This document shows, piece after piece, positions 55,797 to 63,108 of a stretch of DNA of 64,000 nt. Every line of letters starts with the position of its first letter. Position 1 is the stretch's first letter. The stretch is from Gemmatimonadota bacterium (GTDB taxonomy: Bacteria > Gemmatimonadota > Gemmatimonadetes > Gemmatimonadales > Gemmatimonadaceae): contig JADKAQ010000023.1 of the NCBI GenBank assembly GCA_016719105.1, positions 62,001-126,000 on the forward strand. Direction: 5' to 3'. The translations under genes and the position numbers were made by a program. Below the pieces are notes generated by a model that saw only the letters and a list, made by a program, of their open reading frames with translations, was not told the DNA's origin and did no database searches.

Positions 55797-56875
55797 GGGC
55801 GCTTGTCCACGGTGCGTTCGAGGCCGGCCACCTTGATGGTGACCGATGTGGGCTTGCCAGCCGCGGTGACAAACTCCACCGAGCCGGCCGTCTTGAGGAA
55901 CTCGAAGCGCGTCGCACTCTGCGGCACGAGTTCGAGCGGGATCACGTGGTTGAACGGATCGATGAAAAGTCGCCCGCCGCGCCGCGTGACAACGGCCACC
56001 TTCTCCGTCGCCGTGCCGTAGGTCCCGACGTAGCGCTCGAGCACGGCGGTCGGGACGGCGAGCGCCGGACGCGCCTCGCGCGGGCCGCGTTCGTCGGTGG
56101 GAAGATCGGGGAGCGGGCGCACCCAGAAGTTGCGGAAGCGCACCGGGTGGTCGTGATCCTGGAGCGTGAACGGCAACGCGTCGTCGTGCCGGGCGTACGG
56201 CTCCGTCTGCAACCAGTTGGTCGGCCCCCACAGCTCCGCGTTGTCCTGCACCAGGACGCCGTTGTGGAAGATGGTCATGCGCGCGGGCGACACGAGCTTG
56301 CCAGCGGCGTCGAAGCGGGGGCGACGGAACACCACGTCGTACGACTGCCACTCGCCCGGTGCCCGCGAGGCGTTCACCAGCGGCGGGTGCTGGCCATACA
56401 GCGACGCCGCCTGTCCGTCGGCGTAGGTCACGTTCTCGTACGAGTCGAGCACCTGGATCTCGTACAACCCCATGAAGTAGACGCCGCTGTTGCCGCGGTC
56501 CTGTCCCTTCCCCACTCCGGGCGACGGCGTGGCCCATTCCACATGGGCTTGGACATCCCCGAAGCGCTGCTTCGAGACGATCGGCCCGGCGCCGGGGACG
56601 GTCTGCATGTAGCCCTCGCGCATGACCCACTTGGCGGGCGACCCGTCGCGCGAGGTCCAGCCGTCGAGCGAACGGCCGTCGAAGAGGACGACGGCGTCGC
56701 CGGGGGCGGCGCCAACCTGCGCCGCAGGCGTCACCTTGCGCGGGGTCGGGCGCTGCAGGTCGTGCACCTTCCATATGCGCCCGGCGTCCTGCGCCGTCAC
56801 CGGCGAGGCTGCCGACGAGAGTGCGAGGGCCGTGAGGGCTGCGGCGACGGACGTACGAAGCAGACGGTACGACAT
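55793..56875 (-). CDS. Exported DUF1080 (3-keto-disaccharide hydrolase-like) protein
   Basis: 360 residues. A signal peptide (LLRTSVAAALTALALSSAASPVTAQ) is followed by the DUF1080 jelly-roll: VVLFDGRSLDGWTSRDGSPAKWVMREGYMQ, then GNSGVYFMGLYEIQVLDSYEN and FHNGVLVQDNAELWGPT. The family hydrolyses or binds glycans or 3-keto sugars outside the cytoplasm. The C-terminal part (from about 280: VLERYVGTYGTATEKVAVV) resembles a beta-rich accessory domain (as in DUF3471). An in-frame ATG at 56890 is an alternative start; I prefer 56875 for the signal peptide. Confidence 0.8.
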   Translation of the reverse strand: MSYRLLRTSVAAALTALALSSAASPVTAQDAGRIWKVHDLQRPTPRKVTPAAQVGAAPGDAVVLFDGRSLDGWTSRDGSPAKWVMREGYMQTVPGAGPIVSKQRFGDVQAHVEWATPSPGVGKGQDRGNSGVYFMGLYEIQVLDSYENVTYADGQAASLYGQHPPLVNASRAPGEWQSYDVVFRRPRFDAAGKLVSPARMTIFHNGVLVQDNAELWGPTNWLQTEPYARHDDALPFTLQDHDHPVRFRNFWVRPLPDLPTDERGPREARPALAVPTAVLERYVGTYGTATEKVAVVTRRGGRLFIDPFNHVIPLELVPQSATRFEFLKTAGSVEFVTAAGKPTSVTIKVAGLERTVDKRP

Positions 56876-57080
56876 GCGTATGGCGCCCACGCTGGAGGGA
56901 AACGCGCCGAGGCCCGGGTGACCGGCGCGCGGTTGTGCCTAAGGAAAGGGCGCGCGCGCGTGCGACGCAAGCGGACGTCGGGCGCCCCCGTGTGGGGGGG
57001 CGCGCGACGCCCTCTCGCGACCATGACGTCCGCCCTGTTCATTTCGAGGCACGACCCTCCACTTCAGGCCACGGCACCCG

Positions 57081-58331
57081 ATGCAGAAGCGCGACTTCCT
57101 CCGCACGCTGGGCGGCGTCACCCTCGGCGCCTTCTTCGCCCCCGGGCAGCTCGCTCGTTATGCACGCCTCTCGGATGCCGCGCTGGCCGAGGACGAGCCG
57201 TTCTGGGCGCAGATACGCGCGGGCTTCCGCCTCACGCCGGAGTACATCAACCTGGAGAACGGCTACTTCTGTTTGCAGCCGACGGAGGTGCTCGAGGCGT
57301 TCATCTCCCGCGTGCGCGAGATCAACCTCCAGGCGTCGCGCTACATGCGCACGCGCCAGGGCGATGACAAGCTCGCCGTGCGCACGCGCCTCGCGCAGAT
57401 GGCCGGCTGCTCGCCCGAGGAGCTGATCATCACCCGCAACACCACCGAGTCGCTCGACACGGTGATTGCCGGCTACGACTGGAAGGCAGGGGACGAGGCC
57501 GTGATGGCCGAGCAGGACTATGGCGCCATGCTCGACATGTTCAAGCTGCAGGCGCGCCGCTACGGGATCGTCAACCGGGTCGTCTCGCTCCCCAACGATC
57601 CACGCACCGACGACGAACTCGTGCAGCTGTACGCCAACGCCATCACCCCGCGCACGCGCCTCCTGATGGTGAGCCACCTGGTGAACATCAGCGGGCAGGT
57701 GCTCCCGGTACAGAAGATCGCCGCCATGGCGCATGCGCGTGGCGTCGCGGTCATGGTCGACGGGGCGCACGCCTTCGCCCAGCTCGACTTCCGCATTCCC
57801 GACCTGGGCGTGGACTACTACGGGGCGTCGCTGCACAAGTGGCTGGCGACCCCGTTAGGCGCGGGGATCCTCTACGTGAAGCGCGACAAGATCGCCGGAT
57901 TGTGGCCCATCTACGGCGACAGCGGCCCCGCCGACGATGACATCCGCAAGCTGAACCACACGGGGACGCATCCGGTGCACACCGACCTGGCCATCAACCA
58001 CGCGATCGACTTCCATCAGGCCATCGGGTCGGCACGCAAGGAGGCGCGGTTGCGCTACCTGCAGCAGTACTGGGTCTCGAAGGTGCACGGCATGCCGAAG
58101 ATCATCCTCAACACGCCGACCGACCCGGCGCGGTCGTGCGCCATTGCCAACGTGGGCGTTCGCGGCATCGCCCCGGGCGAGCTGATGGACATCCTGATGA
58201 AGAAGTACCGCATCTGGACCGTGGCCATCGATGGCGCCGGTGTGCACGGCGTGCGCGTGACGCCGCACCTCTTCACGAGCACCGCCGAGCTGGATGCGTT
58301 CGTGAAGGCGCTGGGCGAGCTGGCCGCGTAG
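57081..58331 (+). CDS. Exported class V aminotransferase (isopenicillin-N epimerase-like)
   Basis: 416 residues. The N-terminus MQKRDFLRTLGGVTLGAFFA looks like a Tat-type or general signal, although the twin Arg is KRDF rather than RR. The PLP fold I domain follows: INLENGYFCLQPTEVLEAF, RNTTESLDTVIAGYDW, DGAHAFAQLDF and SLHKWLATPLGAGIL, where Lys is the Schiff base. The group includes isopenicillin-N epimerase-like and other cofactor-dependent transferases; the substrate is unknown. It is divergent from the DUF1080 gene. A TTA codon lies in CGTTAGGC after the Schiff-base Lys. Confidence 0.85.
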   Translation: MQKRDFLRTLGGVTLGAFFAPGQLARYARLSDAALAEDEPFWAQIRAGFRLTPEYINLENGYFCLQPTEVLEAFISRVREINLQASRYMRTRQGDDKLAVRTRLAQMAGCSPEELIITRNTTESLDTVIAGYDWKAGDEAVMAEQDYGAMLDMFKLQARRYGIVNRVVSLPNDPRTDDELVQLYANAITPRTRLLMVSHLVNISGQVLPVQKIAAMAHARGVAVMVDGAHAFAQLDFRIPDLGVDYYGASLHKWLATPLGAGILYVKRDKIAGLWPIYGDSGPADDDIRKLNHTGTHPVHTDLAINHAIDFHQAIGSARKEARLRYLQQYWVSKVHGMPKIILNTPTDPARSCAIANVGVRGIAPGELMDILMKKYRIWTVAIDGAGVHGVRVTPHLFTSTAELDAFVKALGELAA

Positions 58332-58399
58332 GCGCGGCCGATTCGTGCGAGCGTTAGCTTGCCGAGAACTGCGCCACCCACCACCCGCCGCACACCACC

Positions 58400-59320
58400 A
58401 TGACCCGCTTCGCCTACTTCGGCAGCCGTATCGTTCCCATCGAGGACGCCAAGGTCAGCGTCATGACCCACGCGCTGAACTACGGCACCGCCGTCTTCGG
58501 CGGGATTCGCGGCTACTGGAATGAGGAGGAGGGGCAACTCTACGTCTTCCGTCCGCTCGACCACTTCAAGCGCTTCCTGCAGTCGGCGTCGCTCCTGCGC
58601 ATGGAGCTGGGTCACACGCCCCAGTCGCTGACCGACATCGTCACCGAGCTGCTGCGCACCGAGGGGTTTCGCGAGAACTGCTACATTCGCCCGCTGGCCT
58701 ACAAGTCGGCGCTCAACATCAGCGTGCGCCTGCACGAACTCGAGTCGGCCCTCACGATCTTCTCCCTCCCGTTCGGCTCCTACACGGCGAACGAGACCGG
58801 GGTGCACGTCGCCTTCTCGGCCTGGCGCCGCGTCGACGACAACGCCATCCCCGCCCGCGGCAAGATCGCGGGCGCTTACGTGAACTCCGCGTTGAGCAGC
58901 ACCGACGTGCGCTTGGCGGGCTATGACGAGGCGCTCGTGCTCAACGAGGATGGCCACGTGTCGGAGATGAGCGTCGCCAACTTCTTCATCGTGCGCGACG
59001 GCGTGGCCATCACCCCGCCGGTGCAGAGCAACGTGCTCGAGGGAATCGTGCGCCGCTCGGTGATCCAGCTGTTGCGCGATGAACTCGGCGTCACCGTCGT
59101 CGAGCGCAACATCGACCGCAGCGAGGTCTACCTGGCCGACGAGTGCTTCATGTGCGGGACCGGCGTGCAGATCTGCGCCATCACCAAGGTCGAGCATCGC
59201 GCCATCGGCGCGGGGGGCATGGGCGACATCACCGGCCGGCTGCGCGCGCTCTTCTTCGACATCGTGGCGGGGAAGGTCGAGAAGTACCGCGGCTGGTTGG
59301 CGCCGGTCTACCCGAAGTAG
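58400..59320 (+). CDS. ilvE: Branched-chain amino acid aminotransferase
   Basis: 306 residues, class IV PLP fold. FRPLDHFKRFLQSASLLRM and MTHALNYGTAVFGGIRGYW match IlvE. The Schiff-base Lys155 is in ARGKIAGAYVNSALS, and CGTGVQICAITKVEHRAIG is the typical C-terminal loop. It transaminates Val, Leu and Ile with 2-oxoglutarate in the cytosol. It lies 68 nt after the class V aminotransferase and 15 nt before the end of the convergent VKOR gene, with no terminator between. Confidence 0.95.
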   Translation: MTRFAYFGSRIVPIEDAKVSVMTHALNYGTAVFGGIRGYWNEEEGQLYVFRPLDHFKRFLQSASLLRMELGHTPQSLTDIVTELLRTEGFRENCYIRPLAYKSALNISVRLHELESALTIFSLPFGSYTANETGVHVAFSAWRRVDDNAIPARGKIAGAYVNSALSSTDVRLAGYDEALVLNEDGHVSEMSVANFFIVRDGVAITPPVQSNVLEGIVRRSVIQLLRDELGVTVVERNIDRSEVYLADECFMCGTGVQICAITKVEHRAIGAGGMGDITGRLRALFFDIVAGKVEKYRGWLAPVYPK

Positions 59321-59335
59321 ACCGCTGTCCTTGCG

Positions 59336-59824
59336 CTACCGGACGCGTTTCCAGTCGAGCCAGACGAGGACCGAGAAGAGTGTGATCGTCACCGCGGAGA
59401 CGGCACACCACGGGCAGAAGGTCTTCATCAGCAAGAACTCGGCGTACTTGAGTCGCAGCGTGAAGAGGAAGGCGGGATAGACGAGGCCGGCCAGCGCCAG
59501 CGTTGGCCAGCGCTCGTCCGCGTTACGGTCCTGCGTCCCCAGGATGGCGACGACGAGGATGAGGGTGTAACCGACCGCGCCGATGAAGGCGACGTCGAGC
59601 CCCAGGAACCACCCCCACGACGAGAGCTGCACCTTTTCGCAGCCGTGCTCCGTGCCGCAGCTGAGCGCCCCCATGTAGCCGAGCTTCCAGAGATGGAGGT
59701 AGAGCGCCACCCCGGCGTTCAACAGCGCGAGCACCGCGATCGTCTGACGAATTGTCGGTGGCGGCGCGTCGGTGGCGAGGGCGTCGTCGTCGGTCATGAG
59801 CAGGGCGTCGGACTCGGGAGCCAT
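59336..59824 (-). CDS. Vitamin K epoxide reductase (VKOR)-family membrane protein
   Basis: 162 residues with four membrane helices. The active CxxC is TFCPWCAVSA (Cys137, Cys140), and the loop cysteines are Cys56 and Cys62 in ALSCGTEHGCEKV, followed by the conserved SSWGWFLGL. Bacterial VKORs reoxidise DsbA-like thioredoxins through quinone in the membrane. No thioredoxin domain is fused and no DsbA is adjacent. Start choice between 59824 and the internal ATG at 59797 is not decided by a ribosome site. Confidence 0.93.
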   Translation of the reverse strand: MAPESDALLMTDDDALATDAPPPTIRQTIAVLALLNAGVALYLHLWKLGYMGALSCGTEHGCEKVQLSSWGWFLGLDVAFIGAVGYTLILVVAILGTQDRNADERWPTLALAGLVYPAFLFTLRLKYAEFLLMKTFCPWCAVSAVTITLFSVLVWLDWKRVR

Positions 59825-59888
59825 TCGGGGAGATGAAAAACGCGTGAACGAAATGTGATGCTTGGCACAGGACTTCCCTATCGTCCTA

Positions 59889-60458
59889 ATGCCTATGTCG
59901 ATAATCGCTACCCAGCCGCCCCGTTTCCACCGTCACACCCCCCGGAACTTCGTCCGGGGGCTGGTCGGTGTCGTGCTTCTCGTCAGCTCGATCGCCTGTT
60001 CGGGCGGGGGCGGATTGTTCGAGCCGTCAGAACGACTGAGCCCAGCGGCGAAGGCAACGCTGGACACGCTGATGCTCGACGAATGGGCGGCTCAGGCCCG
60101 ATACACCCGGGTGTTGCAGTCGTTCGGCAACGTGTCGCCCTTCACGTCGCTGCGCGGCAGTCGAGCTCGCCGCGCCACGGCGCTCGAGCGCGTGTACCTG
60201 CAGATAGCAGAGTTCACCCCTGCGAACCCGTACGGCCCCGCCGTCTCGGGGTCTGCTGCGTCGGCCGTTGTGGTCGGCCCTGCCTACGAATCGCGCGAAC
60301 AAGCCTGCGAGATCTCGCTCCTGCTGGAGCAGGAGCTGGTCGATCGCTACGACCGACTGCTGGCGCTCGCCCCCCCGCGGGTCGTGGCTGAGGCCGCTCG
60401 CGACAATCGCGCCTTGGCGCTCGAGGCCGATCTGCCGGCGGTGCGGCGCTGTCGCTGA
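59889..60458 (+). CDS. Lipoprotein with degenerate ferritin-like (DUF2202) domain
   Basis: 189 residues with lipobox VSSIAC. The pattern LDEWAAQARYTRVLQSFGNVSPF matches the first half of DUF2202-type ferritin-like proteins (D-E-x2-A-x3-Y-x2-V-L-x2-F-G). Where the family has an Ala-Glu and Arg-His metal pair, this protein has LRGSRARRATAL, losing the Glu and His. The second half keeps EISLLLEQELVDRYDRLL. Metal binding is therefore doubtful. I start at ATG 59889, because the upstream TTG lacks a ribosome site. It may be an envelope structural or binding protein. Confidence 0.65.
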   Translation: MPMSIIATQPPRFHRHTPRNFVRGLVGVVLLVSSIACSGGGGLFEPSERLSPAAKATLDTLMLDEWAAQARYTRVLQSFGNVSPFTSLRGSRARRATALERVYLQIAEFTPANPYGPAVSGSAASAVVVGPAYESREQACEISLLLEQELVDRYDRLLALAPPRVVAEAARDNRALALEADLPAVRRCR

Positions 60459-60678
60459 TGTCGCAGCGCGGCGCGATGCGCCGAGTTCGCCAGTCGCTCT
60501 AACCGCGGTAAGCGCCCCAAGCGCCCGGCCCGGCGGCGTGGCGCCTTCTTCCCGGATCCTTGTCGCCGACCCGATCGGCGCGCCGTCGCAGGCGCGTCGT
60601 TACGGTGCTAGCGAGGCCAGCCGCAGGGCGCGACCGCGAAAAGGGGGATGTGCCGATTCGCTTTGCACGATCGGCCTG

Positions 60679-62649
60679 ATGTCCGATACTTGTGACATGC
60701 CACCGGACGCGCCGCCGCGATCACCCAACGCCTCGGCGTCTGCTGCATCGCGCCCCGATGTAGCGACGTCGACCTCGCGTTCGCCGCGAAACGCCGGGAT
60801 GGTCACCGCCCTGGCGATCGTCATGACGGCGATCGTGAGCATCGCCGTCGTGTCGGTTGCCATCCGCCACATCCTGCTGGAGGACCTCCGCACCTACCTG
60901 CGACGCACGGCCGAATCGACGGCGGCGATCATCGACGACCAGGCGCACGCGCGCCTGCGGGATTCGTCGCAGACCGGTTCACCGGAATATCGAGCGGCGG
61001 CGGCGCCGCTGCGCGTCCTCCTGCGCACCAACCCCGACATCCGGTTCGCGTACAGCGGGATCGTGCGCGGCGACACGATGTACTACGTGCTCGACGGCGA
61101 CACCACCTCGCAGGCGGCGCACATCATGGAGCGCGATACGCCTACTGAGGGTGAGCGAGAGATCGCGCGCACCGGGGTGACGGTGGTCGAGCGCGGGCCA
61201 AGCGCGACGGCGTGGGGCTCGGGGATCAGGGCCTACGCACCGATTGCAGGGACGGCCGGGCGCGCCGACTCCGTCCACTCGTATGTCGGGATCACCATGG
61301 ACGCGTCGCGCTACAATGCATGGCTGCGACGCGTGTACGAGGTGGCGGCGCTCGGCGTGCTCGTGGCGAGCGTCTTGGCGATCCTCGTGGGGCTGCGCAC
61401 AGCCCGAACCGAGCGTCGCCGCGAGGAGGCGGAACGCATCCTGGGGCGTATGCGCGAGGCGGCCATCGTCGCCGCGGAAGAACGCCTCGCGCTCGAGCAG
61501 CGTCTGCAGGGGCGACAGAAGATGGAAGCGCTCGGCACGCTGGCCGGTGGCGTTGCCCATGACTTCAACAACCTGCTCACGATCATCCTCGGGCACGCCG
61601 AGCTGCTAGGGGAAGAGACGGCGCCGGGGAGCGATCTCGCCGACTCGGCTCTCGCCATTCGTACCGCCGCCACGCGCGCGCGCGACGTCGTGCGGCGCAT
61701 CCTGCTCTTCGCGCGCCCCGAGGCGGAGCATCGTCTCCCTGTCGCGCTCGATCCCATCATCGACGAGACGGTGCAGCTGCTGCGATCCACCCTTCCGAGT
61801 TCAGTGGAGATCGGGTGGCGTCCTCCCGGTGAACCGGTGATCGCGGTGGCCGATCCGGCGCAGGTGACGCAGGTCCTGATGAATCTCGGGGTGAACGCGA
61901 GTCAGGCGATGCGCGACCAGCGCGGGCACATCGTGGTGACGCTCGAACAGACGACGATTCCCGACGCCATCGCCCAGCGCCTGGGGATCGCCGCCGGGCT
62001 CTACGCGCGGGTCACCGTGCGCGACGACGGCATGGGGATGAGCGAGGAGGTGCGCCGCCGCATCTTCGAGCCCTTCTTCACCACCAAGTCTCCCGATCAG
62101 GGAACGGGGTTGGGGCTTTCGGTGGTGGACGGGGTGGTGCGAGGGCATGGCGGTGCGGTCGAAGTCACGTCGCAGCCCGGCGAAGGGGCCTGCTTCACGA
62201 TCCTGCTGCCGGCCAGCGCGGGCGCCCGCCTCTCGCCCGATGCCGGCCCGCGCCGGCCGCTCCGTCGCCGCGCGCCTAACGGGGCGCGCCTCCTGCTGCT
62301 CGACGACGACGTGCACGTGCTCCGCACGATCACCAAGGTGCTCACGCGTGCCGGCTATGTGGTGGACGCCTTCAGCGACGCCACGCAGGCGCTGGAGATG
62401 CTGGGCGCGACGCATGGCGGCTACGAGGTGCTCATCACCGACCGGACGATGCCGACGATGTCGGGGCTGGAGGTGGCGCGCCAGGCGCACGCGCGGTACC
62501 CAGCGGTGCCGATCGTCCTGCTGAGTGGTGCGGTGCAGGAGGGGGACCGGGAAAGCGCCGAACTCGCCGCCGTGGTCTCCAAACCGATCGAGGCGGAGGC
62601 GCTGGTCGCCGAGATCGAGCGCGTGCTGTCTGTGGCCGCGCCGCACTAG
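60679..62649 (+). CDS. Membrane hybrid histidine kinase with periplasmic sensor and REC
   Basis: 656 residues. Membrane helices at about 42-62 and 220-240 bracket a periplasmic sensor (about 65-215) that includes FAYSGIVRGDTMYYVLDGD and YAPIAGTAG, resembling a CHASE/dCache-type fold. The HisKA box has His294 in GGVAHDFNNLLTIILGHAEL, the HATPase shows VNASQAMRDQRG and GTGLGLSVVDGV, and a C-terminal receiver (LLLLDDDVHVLRTITKVL, VLITDRTMPTMSG, VVSKPIEA) completes a hybrid. The HDFNN box is FixL/NtrB-like. No output partner is adjacent. A Pro-Asn codon pair lies in CCTAACG. Confidence 0.92.
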   Translation: MSDTCDMPPDAPPRSPNASASAASRPDVATSTSRSPRNAGMVTALAIVMTAIVSIAVVSVAIRHILLEDLRTYLRRTAESTAAIIDDQAHARLRDSSQTGSPEYRAAAAPLRVLLRTNPDIRFAYSGIVRGDTMYYVLDGDTTSQAAHIMERDTPTEGEREIARTGVTVVERGPSATAWGSGIRAYAPIAGTAGRADSVHSYVGITMDASRYNAWLRRVYEVAALGVLVASVLAILVGLRTARTERRREEAERILGRMREAAIVAAEERLALEQRLQGRQKMEALGTLAGGVAHDFNNLLTIILGHAELLGEETAPGSDLADSALAIRTAATRARDVVRRILLFARPEAEHRLPVALDPIIDETVQLLRSTLPSSVEIGWRPPGEPVIAVADPAQVTQVLMNLGVNASQAMRDQRGHIVVTLEQTTIPDAIAQRLGIAAGLYARVTVRDDGMGMSEEVRRRIFEPFFTTKSPDQGTGLGLSVVDGVVRGHGGAVEVTSQPGEGACFTILLPASAGARLSPDAGPRRPLRRRAPNGARLLLLDDDVHVLRTITKVLTRAGYVVDAFSDATQALEMLGATHGGYEVLITDRTMPTMSGLEVARQAHARYPAVPIVLLSGAVQEGDRESAELAAVVSKPIEAEALVAEIERVLSVAAPH

Positions 62650-62716
62650 CAGCCATCTCGCAGACGGTCGCCGAAACGTCGCCGGCGCTCGGGCGGCGCT
62701 TGACGCCGGCGCGCGC

Positions 62717-62759
62717 ATAGGTAGGTTGTCTGACTATCATAGTCAGACAGTCGACCTAT
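62717..62759. promoter_or_regulatory. Two-tier palindromic operator of the PadR gene
   Basis: An inner dyad, GTCTGACTA (62728-62736) and TAGTCAGAC (62740-62748), and an outer pair, ATAGGT (62717-62722) and ACCTAT (62754-62759), share one centre at 62738. The right outer arm ends 1 nt before the ATG at 62761, so a bound regulator would block translation or transcription start. Self-regulation is likely. Confidence 0.75.
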
Positions 62760-62760
62760 C

Positions 62761-63108
62761 ATGCCGCCACGCCCCTCGCGCAACGACCTGCTCCCCGGTA
62801 CGCTCGACATGCTCGTGCTGCACACCCTCACGCTGGGGTCGCTGCACGGGTATGCGATCGCGCAGCACATTGCCAAGCTCTCGGATGACGTCCTGCAGGT
62901 GGAGCAGGGGTCCTTGTATCCGGCGCTGGAGCGGCTCCAGCGCGCCGGCTGGGCGACGTCCAAGTGGGGGGTGTCGCCCACGGGTCGGCGGGCGCGCTAC
63001 TACACCATCACCGCCTCCGGCAAGCGGCAGCTTGGGCAGGAGATCGCCGATTTCGACACAGTCCTCCTGGCCATCGCCCGCGTGCTGGGGCGCGCGGAGG
63101 CCCCCTGA
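62761..63108 (+). CDS. PadR-family transcriptional regulator
   Basis: 115 residues, the short PadR class. LLPGTLDMLVLHTLTLGSLHGYAIAQHI and VEQGSLYPALERLQRAGWA are the winged helix, then SPTGRRARYYTITASGKRQL, the wing and start of the dimer helix. It represses the adjacent permease gene in many Acidobacteria and Gemmatimonadota. The stop overlaps the permease ATG by 1 nt (TGATG). A palindromic operator lies directly in front. Confidence 0.94.
   Translation: MPPRPSRNDLLPGTLDMLVLHTLTLGSLHGYAIAQHIAKLSDDVLQVEQGSLYPALERLQRAGWATSKWGVSPTGRRARYYTITASGKRQLGQEIADFDTVLLAIARVLGRAEAP

Noticed and set aside
56982..57003. Hairpin GCGCCCCC/GGGGGCGC as a terminator
   Set aside because: It lies between two divergent starts (56875 minus, 57081 plus), where no transcript needs to end, and CG-rich low-complexity sequence surrounds it.
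57081..57140. Twin-arginine signal on the class V aminotransferase
   Set aside because: The motif is KRDFL rather than RRxFL; I describe it only as Tat-like and leave the export route open.
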